A stretch of DNA of 64,000 nucleotides from Lineus longissimus (Eukaryota > Nemertea > Pilidiophora > Heteronemertea > Lineidae). The stretch's first letter is position 1. Each line of letters opens with the position of its first letter. This document shows, one piece after another, positions 48,685 through 59,600 of the stretch. A program made the translations under genes and the position numbers. The notes below the pieces were generated by a model. That model was given only the letters and a program-made list of their open reading frames with translations, was not told the DNA's origin and searched no databases. The stretch spans positions 18,790,599 through 18,854,598 of the forward strand of contig NC_088309.1 of NCBI RefSeq assembly GCF_910592395.1, in the 5' to 3' direction.

Positions 48685-48857
48685 GCAACCTCCCTTACCT
48701 GACACCTCTCTTAGCAGGACACCTTCTCTATGATGGACACCTATTTTGGTCAGGAGTTGGTCATTTCAATTGAATTTGGCCTCTGTAATCCAGACACATC
48801 TTACCATTAACAGTACAAGTCGCTCTCAAAGGTGTCCTTATTAGAGAGGTTCCACTG
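48685..48857. mobile_element. pogo/Tc1-like MITE nested in mariner-like element
   Basis: caacctcccttacctgacacc at the left and ttagagaggttccactg at the right match the family seen in the INTS3 introns; the left end is degraded. Its position inside 48581-49427 shows it inserted later. Confidence 0.65.
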
Positions 48858-49014
48858 TCGTTGGACATCTGGCTCTTCTGTCACACCTCAGGCCGTGAAG
48901 ACACCGAAGGGGTTTTTGAAGTGTACTGTACCCCTGGCATGCACCCGGTATAGACTTGGTGGCCTAGATCCTAACTTGGCTTTGAAAAAGTGTCATTTTA
49001 AAATGGCCGGGTCT

Positions 49015-49245
49015 ATTTGGCAAGCCGCTCGCCGAACATGCATCTTTTTTTGTCCTGTTTGGAGAGCCGCTTGCCAAACAGCACTAAAAAGCCACCCTGT
49101 TCGGCCAGCCGGGCTTGCCATACAGGTAAAAAATCTACCCTGTTTGGCGAGCTGGAGACTTTACTTTAATATTAATGAGTTCGGCTCTCCATTCAGGACA
49201 AGAAAAAGTCGCTGTTTGGTAAGCCGGGCTTGCCAAGTAGTCACT
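49015..49245. repeat. Repeated GGCAAGCC-type palindromic blocks
   Basis: Short blocks of the form TTTGGCAAGCCGCTCGCC, GCCGCTTGCCAAACAG and AGCCGGGCTTGCCA recur five or six times at intervals of roughly 40 bp. Each is a partial palindrome built on TTTGGCRAGC and GCTTGCCAAA. Confidence 0.65.
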
Positions 49246-50766
49246 TCCTTTTAAAATAGCTAGCATTACCCAATCTTAGGGACGAGGTGTGCATTGCGTT
49301 GAGCACAGTGCTGCCATTTTGGTTGTTTGTCAGGAACAACCAACCAAGGAGTTTAATATAGGGATAAATAATATTTGATTTTGATAAAATCCACTTAGAC
49401 TTGTTTTAGTCCTTTTGGGACACCCTGTACGAGTTCATACAAATTATTCCCTATGACGTTGTCAGTCACCTGTCTTCATCCACCACTAAAACCCTTTTAA
49501 ATATTTTGTAAAATTAACAGTTGATGAGTTGAAATCTACATACATGTACAATCAAAGTTAAATAAAGAATAATCTTTATTCACTCTTGACACAATCCAAT
49601 ATTTTAATCACAAAATATTTGATTAGTACTATTTTTCCCATTTCAAGAATTAGTTAGTAAAATATGTGATTCTAAGGCAAGAGTTTGGAAGTTTTGTGAG
49701 TGAATCTACTAAGATCCAATTAATTTTCAAGGAGGATACCGGACCGCTACAGAATTATAGATGGGAAATTCAGCTGGTTGTTAAAAATACACATTTATGC
49801 TCATTTGTCCTGTTAAGTCGGTACATACTATATTGACATAATCATGAGAGAACTACTCATACATAAAATTGTATAATATTTGGCAATATTTTGACCATGT
49901 TAGAACCTTCACCATGACGACGCTGCTTTAGAGTAGACAGGCAGATTTGATTACAATTTTCCCTTTCTCAATGAGCCGGCCTTGTAAATATTATCCTGCT
50001 AGAATGGTGACAGATTTGTGCATCACATCAGCATTTTCTATTGTTAACTTTTTGCATTTTTTGTATTGTTAACTATGGTAGTTTGCACCAAAGGGTTAAA
50101 TATCATGAACAAAACAAAATTCCGTGCGCCCTACTAGTCTGTCTGTGAATTTTTTCACAAATCATTTCCCACCAAAAAATTAAAGGAATGATGAAAGGAT
50201 TATCCCAGCATAGTTTGCACTTAACTGAAAACCATTATGTAAGGGATACTATTAAGAAGGAGCCAAAGTAGATAAGCTCATATGCCAACAGGCCATTGGC
50301 CGTATCTTATGTTGATGAAGAAGCTACATGAAGTGGCAATATAGCTCTCTCCTATCTCACTGTGGTCATCAACACTAATTTCACGCTGGTACTAGGAATA
50401 TATTACCGAGGTCCACAAGACCAAGACCCCCACTGCATATTAGTCACCAGTCCTGAAGATCTCATTAGACCCCTTAGCTCCTGCCTATAGTCCCGCTTTA
50501 ATACTCAAGACCGCTTTTGAAACAGTATTCTAAATTGCATATGAATGGGGTTTTAAAATCCACCTGATACATGTAGGTCCAAATCTCACATTTTAACTAA
50601 ATGTCGCAGTGATCATACATGTAGACCAGGGCAGTAATTATTGAGAGAATATAGATAAATATGGATTTCACTTCGGTTTTAGACACAAGGTATGATATTA
50701 TATGAATTTTTTACAATTTTTGTGTTATTGACTAAGGCAACATGGAAAACAGCGCTGCTATTGCTA

Positions 50767-51043
50767 CAGGGTGTTAAAAATTGTCTTGGCAGTTTTAAAG
50801 CTGAATAATGTTCCTTAAAAGCAATCTTTTGTGATGCAGTTCCCTGTGCGTAGTTCATGAAAAAGAACACGAGAAGCTATCTGGTGAAATACATGTCAAA
50901 AAGAACTCATTATCTATGTCACACAGGTAATTTTGGAAAGACGTCATAAATGATCATGAAATAGCATATTGTCATGAGAAAAAAAATCCTTTTTGAAGAA
51001 AATATTAAACTTGAAAGTTCCAAGACAATTTTTTAACACCCTG
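50767..51043. mobile_element. Mariner-like MITE with CAGGGTGTTAAAAA ends
   Basis: 277 bp flanked by TA. Left end CAGGGTGTTAAAAATTGTCT and the complemented right end agree over more than 20 bp with one extra A. No ORF. The CAGGGTGT start relates it to the element at 48581-49427. Confidence 0.82.
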
Positions 51044-53189
51044 TACAATCATATTTTGATAGGATTGCTAAAAGGGATGACCATTCACTATATGCTGATT
51101 AATTCTATATATCCTATTAAGCATGACTTGAATGAAACTGCAGAGAGCGCCTGAACCATTTTTTAAGGAGGACGAAGGTTTTAATTTTTCAGAACAAGAA
51201 AGAAGTAAAAACTTCTGACACTTCTTATACACATAAATTCGATAAATTTGCCTAAAACTCTACGTTCCAAAGACTTTACACAGCCTGGCCACAAAACGAA
51301 AAGAAGTGTGAACTAACGGATACTGAAAATCAACCTTAAAAAAACAAAACCTGCAAAAAATACTTTTTGCTGTATAGTTGGGCTCCTGTTTCCATGGTAA
51401 CCATTCGTTTCTCTAGAAATGACCTACATCACAAAAGAAACTTCACACTTACATGAATAGATCTTGAAAATCGCTCTTTTTAAGAAATAATGACCAATAA
51501 GGAAATATTCATCGCTAAATTAAGGTTTGTGTGACTCCATTCAAATCAGGGTGAATTCCGTTGCTGGGAATTTAAAAGACTCTACTGCTTATTAAATACT
51601 GCTCTGAGATGCTAGACAGCAAATGGTTGTTAGAAGGCCTGCTATGTGTTGGCTTCATATCCTGTATTATAGCAGCCGTGTGCAAAGGGGGGGGGCGTAA
51701 AGTGTACTGGACAGTACTCCTAAATGCACCTCAAATGCATTGTAGCATAGATTCGCATGAAGAATGTACAGTGCCTTGATTTTGCGGCAGCGGTCTTGAT
51801 TTTTTGATTGAAATATAGGTGGCGTGATCGAGTTGTATCTGTGGTTTGTATATATAGAACTGAAATTAACACCACTGAGTTAGGTCTTTGATACAATGTA
51901 CATTTCAATTCATATTTCTGAACGTGATTGAGATATGTTCAGGCTCTTTTGGCAAATGTCTGCAGTGACAACTGAGGTTAATTGAGCATTGATTATTTCA
52001 GAATCGCCAAATTTTTATTGGAGCCACACAAACCGATGTCAAGGCAGACACTTTTTGGATGAGACAGGCACCATAGTATGTACAAAAATGTATTAAACAC
52101 ACTAACTCCATACATTAGCCCATTTGCCACTTATATTGAATAATAGCATATAAAATTTTGAACACGTTAACATAACATACATCTTAATAGTTTCTCCTGA
52201 TTTCGTGCAGTATGAAGAGTTACGATGCTGAAAGTGACATCTTCCTACAATAGTACAAATTACTCTACGATAGAAAAATACACCTGTAATTACCGTACAT
52301 GCCATGGACCACGTAATATCCATCCAAAAAAATGTCTGCCAATTTTTGGACCTCGAGGCCACAAATATGCAGCGCCGAGTCCATTTGATTTCAATTGAAA
52401 ACTACTATTTCTCTATTACACCAATCCGTAGAGTGAGCCCGACGAACGCGGGACATCACGTTAAGTATCAAAAATGGAAACGAACATCAAGACAATGAGA
52501 ATAGTGGATAATGATCGGTAATTATGCAGTTAGTTTACACAATCTTCCTTAGAAAAGTGACATATTCGACATGAAAAAGTTGTCATGCGCTATTATTAAG
52601 CAAATGAAACAAGATAAGGGAAACTGAGTCACGTAGCGATAAAATGTACAATAGTCTAGTCTTTTCACTCTCTGCTGATGTGTTACTCTCTGTGCTGTCT
52701 TTAATACAACACAATAAGGAGCCTTGCATAAACCATGAAACAAAGATTTATATGTACAAAGACACTTCTCCTTGGAGGACTTTGAATCAACCCCACAGTC
52801 GGAAGAAGTCGAAACAAAATTTCCAGATTTTGTATCTGATTATGCATGCAGTCCAAATCGCAATTGACACCAAAAATGATTTTACGGAGAAATAGCACAA
52901 ATGTTGTGCATTACACTAGTGTCAATGCATTGAAAAGCATTACAGCTAACCAAGATACTTATGCGCATACATAACCGGATATCACAAAGTCTGGAAATAT
53001 TGTTCTAGTTACTGAAAACAATTGGGCTGACTTGAAGTCCCCGGAGAATTATCAAAAAAATTATGGTCTGGAGCCTGTTTCATTAGGCCTACATTGTATT
53101 GTACACTTATCATGATCAGCTGCAGATCCAGGGGCTAGAGCAATGACCTGTGCCTATAACCTTAGTTAGAAAACTTCACTTTCTCTGAG

Positions 53190-53640
53190 GTGACCCCTCA
53201 CCTGGTCACCCTCTTTCTCCAAGATGCCTCCTCTTTCTCTGTAGTGCCCCTTCTTTCCTGAAGCTACCCCCTCACTAAGTCACCACTTTTTGTCAAAGGT
53301 GCACCCTCTTTCTCTGAGGTGCTCCCTCTTTCTCTGAGGTGCTCCCTCTTTCTCTGAGGGCCCCTCTGTGTCTGAGGTGCACCCTCTTTCTCTGAGGGCC
53401 ACTCTTGTCTCTGAGGTGCACCATCTTTCTCTGAGGGCCCCTCTTTCTCTGAGGTGCACCCTCTTTCTCTGAGGGCCCCTCTGTCTCTGAGGTGCTCCCT
53501 CTGTCTCTGAGGTGCTCCCTCTGTCTCTGCAGTGCCCCCTCTGTCTTCAAAGTGCACCCTCTTTCTCTGATGGACCCTCTGTCTCTGAGGTGCAGCCTCT
53601 TTCTCCGAGGTGCTCCCTCCGTCTCCAAAGTGCACCCTCT
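53190..53640. repeat. Pyrimidine-rich minisatellite
   Basis: About 20 imperfect copies of a ~20-bp unit such as ctctttctctgaggtgctcc. The strand is strongly C+T biased between GAGG interruptions. Long minus-strand ORFs rich in Glu/Arg/Gln arise from this bias and are not considered genes. Confidence 0.85.
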
Positions 53641-56600
53641 TTCACATTATAGCATACATGTTAAAATCTAATGAAACCGGTTCCAGAATAATAATATACA
53701 TATTTACCACAACTTTATCAAAAACTTTGGGTCAACCGATGACATATAATAATAATAAGAGAGCAATTAACATATTCTCCCGGGTCAAAATATCATGAAA
53801 CAACGAAATTACCATTTACAAAGCGTTAAATAAAAGGGACATTAATCTTCCTCGAAGCCGTTAAGAATATTTCCAACCACCATATCACTGTTCCGAATCG
53901 GGATTTATTAACATTATTTTGGCACTCAGATCTGTGCATCACATGACTATTATATACAAACAAGACTTAAAGGGACAATGGCCGTAAATATTTATACCCG
54001 AATATTTACAGTTGCTGTACTTTTGCAGTGCATTTGTGTGCTGCTGTATCCAAAGAACAATTTGAAAGTTTGTCAATAAAACAAGATCGCAGTTTTGAGT
54101 TGCTGAGGATATCATTAACCTTATTTTTTATCCTTGAACCTGGGTGGAGTATCACAGTGGCTTGTGAAAAGGGATGTTAATTTTGACCAACACTGTACCA
54201 TACCCATCTAAACGCAATACATGTAGCATTAACATTCCACAGAAATGCACTACAAGGTTCAGCTACTGTTGTTTAACTTCAATCTTTGCGAGAAACTTCA
54301 TTACTATCGCCTTTAGCATCAGTCCAAGCTGCGAGGATCAACAAGGGAAAAAATAATACACAGGAAAAATCTGTTATCTATTAGACATCTTGTTAGACAG
54401 ATGTAAAAAACACATTTTTGTTGTTCTTTCTTTTATCACAAAATTTTAAAAAAAAGATTTTTTGATGAAGTTCTGATGTCTAAAACTAGTTGAGGTCCAA
54501 TAGGTACTATTTTAGAAGTTTGATGGACATCAATCAAATGTCTATAATGTGAAGTCTGTAATAGACATCACTGGATTTTCCCTGTACACACGTCAATCAA
54601 CTTCAATCAATTTGAATGTATGAAATGCGGGAAACTGTCGAAGCGGAACAGTTTCCCCTGACCATTGCGGAACCAGTCATCAACTCGATGCATAACTGTC
54701 CACGTTTAAAATATTTTTTCAGATACTCAAGATCATAACCCGAGGACACGAACAGATCATTGACATTGTGCAGTTGGACCGGTTTGATGCAAACCAACAG
54801 GAGCGGAGAAAGCGGACTTATGTCATCATATTTCCAGGACTATACTTATTAAAGCTCACTAAAACCATTAAAAGATGGGTTATTGCTGTGACTTTAGTTT
54901 CTCTCCTGAATCTCCATCTGGAAAAAAATTCAAATCAGAACGACATTGTTAAGTTATTGCTATAGTAGCATTTAAATCCAACATGAATCTAAGGCATATT
55001 CGTATTTGTGAATCTGACAGTCAAGTACCCTGTCCCATAATGCATCAGTATTTTTTGTTTTAATTTGAAGGAGGAGCAACAGGAGTCGGGGACAGGACGG
55101 CACTAATGATAGTTCAAAGCTCCTCTGTAGGGGGCGCCACAGGTATGCAACACCTCTTGAACTCAAACAGTAAAGTTCATGTGCAGACTGATATCACAGG
55201 ACTGCCCTCTATACAGGAGATCTGTAACCATGCATTACTAAGTGCCAGCCTGACACCAATTCGCCTAGCACCTCCTTTTAGGCAGACACCATTTTAGGAA
55301 TTTAAAACATACAGCCAAGCTTTTAATTGCTTTTAAAATGAGTCTTAACGATGTTGCAATATATCCTACTTTACTGCTGCAACTGAACAAAAGGAAACAG
55401 AATTGCATCATTGTGTCCTACATGTATTTTACTAAAATGATCTAAATCTTGAACACATTGGAATCTAGTCTGAACTAGTTTAAACCCAGTAATTCCCGGC
55501 TCTACACTTGACTAAAATATACACATTGGTCTTACATTATGTAAATTTCGCAAATATAGACTTTAATGGCAATAGATTTCCATGTAATTAATAGTTTGAC
55601 CTTGATTAAACAGCTATTAAACAGGAATGCATTTAACGACCCAGTATTTCAAATTCAGCCAGAACTGAATGACTATAATTCAGCGCCCAGTAAACAAAGG
55701 AGAAACTAAAGACCCGTATTTTAAAATAGTTCAGCTGTGACAGTTTGACAGATTTGGGCTGGCAATATTCAATGATTCAGACTTTCTTGACCTAGTAATT
55801 TATACTTTAGCTCAAAAACTACCAGTGGCCATCACTCAGGCCGAGTTTTAAGACCCAGTGATTCAAAATCATTAAAAACTTGCAATTTTTTTATATGACG
55901 TTTAAATGTTAGGAACCAGTAATAAAATAGTTTAGTTTTAAAACTAGAATGTCTAGGTCTGAGGTTTAGGACCAAATAAACCTAGCAATTACTTGGCCAG
56001 TCTGAATCGACAGAGATAGGACCTGACATGTAATTAGAAAGTTATCAATATCTCTCCTCGAATTAGCCATCACCATCTCTTATTTTTCGTTAGAGGAGAC
56101 CTGATATTACCAGGTCCGAGGTCAGACGTGACAACAGAACATGGTCCCTTCAAACTTTATCATTCTCACCATGAATTAGTATCACAAAATGGGCAGAAAC
56201 ACCTGGAAAACATGCATCACATAACTTGCAACAGTGACATCGATATCTTCATTATATTACAAGGAAACTATATTACAAACAGTGTAAACATAGAAAACCG
56301 AACAGAAGAACACTTGCACTTTATTCGCCTAACAGAAGAATCACTAACTGCACTACATCGAGTTTATGTACAGGGTATTCGATGAGAAATCTACATGAGT
56401 CCCAGCTGTAGTCCATCCCAGTATTGTCAAGGCACCAGTTGAGATAAAAATACAAACACAGACACACGAGGCGTCACCGGTCATTCCACGTCGTGGCATC
56501 CTGACCTTTGACCTTACGCGTGTCTTGGACTGAGGTAAATTTCGTATACAGTTAAGGCATGCAAGTATTGACATCTCCGTCCTCGATAACACAGTTATTG

Positions 56601-56690
56601 TTCCGTCGTCGTGTTCCTCTATTTTGAAAATATCTACCAAGAAGTTGCATACGGAAAGATGAAGTCAAGCGCCCCCTACGTATCATTAAC

Positions 56691-59600
56691 TCAGCTAACG
56701 ACCTCTTCGACGTGGCGGCACTCGGACTTTAACTTTACAAATTCCTTTGCGACTTCGTCATTTGTCCGCTGGGACAGTATGCGCAATATCGTCCAACCCG
56801 TTTCATCGAGATGTACTCGCCTTCCCAGGGAGCACCAGCAGGCACATGATCCTTGTTCTCGAATATCGCGGAGTTGCATGATCGCGATTCCGATGAGGCG
56901 GTCCTCCCGCGCAAAGCAGTAGTCTTTGGCACAAATGTGAAGTTCGTATGCATCAGGGTCATCTTCGTTCCCAAGGATACTGAAAAACAACAACAACAAC
57001 AACAAGTCAGACGGTGGAGAAATCAAATAAAAGTTTCATCAGGACAGTCTGGTCTTGAAGAAGCTTTTGCAACAGACCATATGGGGCAGCGGTAGTACAG
57101 TGGAAGAGAGTCGGCCTCATGATCAGGAGGTCGTGGGTTCGACTCTCGGCTGAGTCACTGCTTAGTTCCCCTACTGGTCAAGTTCAAGTGAGCACCCTCT
57201 GGTTGCTCCTTGAAACCACTGATTGATTTTTGTGGAGACCGGGTAATTTGATATCCCACAGCGCTTTAACAGTTTCATTACTGAGGATCGCTATATAAGT
57301 CTGTGACTTTCTTATATTATTATACATCTAATAGAATGTTTTGCCCGTGTGTCTGGAGAGGGGGTGTTGGGGGGTGTTAGTCTTGAAAAAAAAGTGTTCA
57401 CTGCCAGAGTTGGGGCAAATCACCACCGCAATCCGCAGCCCCTGTACTCAATACTCACAAGTGGAATGTTTCATTGAACTTAGGCGACCAGTTATTACTC
57501 TTGGATTTGGTGGAGTTTTTCCGTTTCTTGTCGCTCAGATGTGGACCAATCATGTTGACCTCGATGAACGGCCGAAACATGCCCGTCGTCTGCCACCGGA
57601 GGTCATTCGCTGCGACAACTGAAACAACCCCAAGACGAAAAGCGTTAATGAATCCGTTGTCATTCCTTGACAGTGCAAAAGAGGCCGAAAGGCTGAACTC
57701 TGCACCCCTGTTTATAAAGACAATATCACTGTTTCCCTTACTTCTCTGTGCATTTGATTCGGCATTGTCACGTTAGCTCAACATCATCTACAGAGCCACT
57801 TCAAGTCGAGGTTCCAAGACACAAACAACGTTAAAGTGGGACTTTTACAACATAACCTATCACCCCTTGTCTAAAAAGCCTACTGAGGGCCCTTTTTACC
57901 CGTTTGTCCTGAAAAATGGACTCATCCATTGGCAATGGCGTACATGCCCTGCCCGGTCAAGGTGCTTGTTGGAAGTTACCAGCTAAAGGACAACTGCCAA
58001 GTCCTACACATCAAAACAAAGTTATCTTATACTTTCTTTCAGCCTTCTGAAGCAAAGACACAATTTTTCAAGGCTTCGATGCCCCAGCCTACCTTTGACT
58101 GTAACTTTATGCTCCCCTGTCCCAGGATGAGTAAAAAGGTCCACCTGTATGGACACCTCACCGACGTTCTCTTCTCCGCTTGGCTGGTCTGAAATACGAT
58201 CATCTATAGCAATGATAATTAAAAGTGAAATTGAAAGTTAAACACTACTATACTCAATCAAGGACGGCTCTGCGCAAATCTACCGAGCACAATACGTGTT
58301 GACATAAAGCAGGCCTGACTCAGACCCCTCCATACAACTCCATTACCTGCCAAAATCGGCTCTTGATAAGGTCAAGTGGCCGAAAACAAATGCAAAGGAC
58401 TGATTGCGGCAGCGGGATGCGGCACACACTTAATTATCATTACTCAATCTAGGGACACTTAATTAACCAATTTTTTCTTCTACGATGGGACTTGCCACTT
58501 TTATTCAAGGCCTGACGATATTACTGGTAGAAACGCAAACTCATGCTAACGGTTCTTGATTACATTGAATGAAAGGAAATGAATTTACAAAACAGAGTAC
58601 AAATATTCCAAGTTAAGGTTTGGAAGTATTCAAGTAAACAAAGGAGTTTTCTGTGATTTTCCAGCGACAAATTTATCCCAAAGAAGAATGAGTCTGTTGG
58701 GAAGACACCATATTCAATTTCGTGCAACACTACGAGACAAAAAGATGCACAAAAGGAAAAGGATTTCCGAAAATTACTATAACAAAGATGGAAATTTGGA
58801 AACACAAAATGACTGTTTAAAAATGTGCATGATTTTATTACGATTTGAATCACGAGACAACAGTAAAACAAAATGTTAACGTTGATGTGACATCTCTTAA
58901 TTTGCATCATTGGCGTGCCTCTGATGCGCTACCCAGTGTGTACATGTAGGTCATAAGTAAGCCGCGTGTAGGTCACGCGTAATATAGAGAATCATAGAGA
59001 TAAGTGTGTCACTGGTGCGTCATTCGTGCCCAACTTCATGCATAGATAGCAAGAAGGATGTCAATTGTGACTTGGACTGTATTAAGTGAGTGTGGTGAAT
59101 AAAAAAACAACAGTACAGTGATGTCAAGAAAAGTGAACGAAAATCTCCTTGCGTAAACAAAATACATCCAGACACTTAAGACTTTTTGGAATACCTGTAC
59201 TTACCCTTACCCTGAGCGTTTTGAGTATTAACGAATGTCTTGATGAGAGTATCGGTGGTCTGTGTATACAGCGACAGGGCGTATCGCAAACTCTGTAACT
59301 CGGCGCTCTTGTCGAGAAACGTCTTCTTAAGGCCTTGTCCGCCGGCGTGATAGTATTGCTTGATTGTGTCTAAGGCCATATCTAACACAGCGCACTGTTT
59401 TGGTGACAAGTTCTTCTCCGCTTCTTTCGACATGTCCTGGAAAATGTAATATTCTTGTCAGTTTGAGATGCACAATAGGGTAACTTGATTACAAAATACT
59501 TTGATATTTCAACCTGGGAAGGTCATGCACTCCCGATGATATGTAATGAGCATGCATCCTTGTACCAAAAAATATGTGACGGAGTGTTTTTTCTGCTACG

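Larger units (their letters stand above)
48581..49427. mobile_element. Mariner-like element with CAGGGTGTCCC ends
   Basis: 847 bp, left end CAGGGTGTCCCGAAATGAAC, right end complementary over CAGGGTGTCCCAAAAGGA, each flanked by TA. These ends resemble those of Tc1/mariner-type elements. No transposase is present. A pogo-like MITE sits inside it near the left end, and five or six copies of a short palindromic block lie at 49015-49245. Confidence 0.75.
48366..56690. other. Gene-poor region downstream of Unc13
   Basis: No ORF resembles a known protein. Unc13 is transcribed towards here, so part may be its 3' UTR; minus-strand AATAAA-type signals are frequent (for example near 48400, 49580 and 52013) and none can be singled out. 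Recognisable content: mariner-like MITEs at 48581-49427 and 50767-51043, and a pyrimidine-rich minisatellite at 53190-53640. The rest is AT-rich unique-looking DNA. Confidence 0.45.

Noticed and set aside
27462-50510. Shared block ttaaagggggactataggca at 27462 and its complement near 50480-50505
   Set aside because: The match is real over about 35 bp, but only one end of each copy could be seen, so no element was annotated.
53264-53635. Glu/Arg/Gln-rich minus-strand ORFs of 111 and 123 codons
   Set aside because: They arise from the pyrimidine-rich ~20-bp tandem repeat; two overlapping frames are open, as expected from repeat composition.
57078-57155. Functional tRNA gene
   Set aside because: A B box is present, but the cloverleaf pairs poorly and the sequence runs into a SINE-type body.
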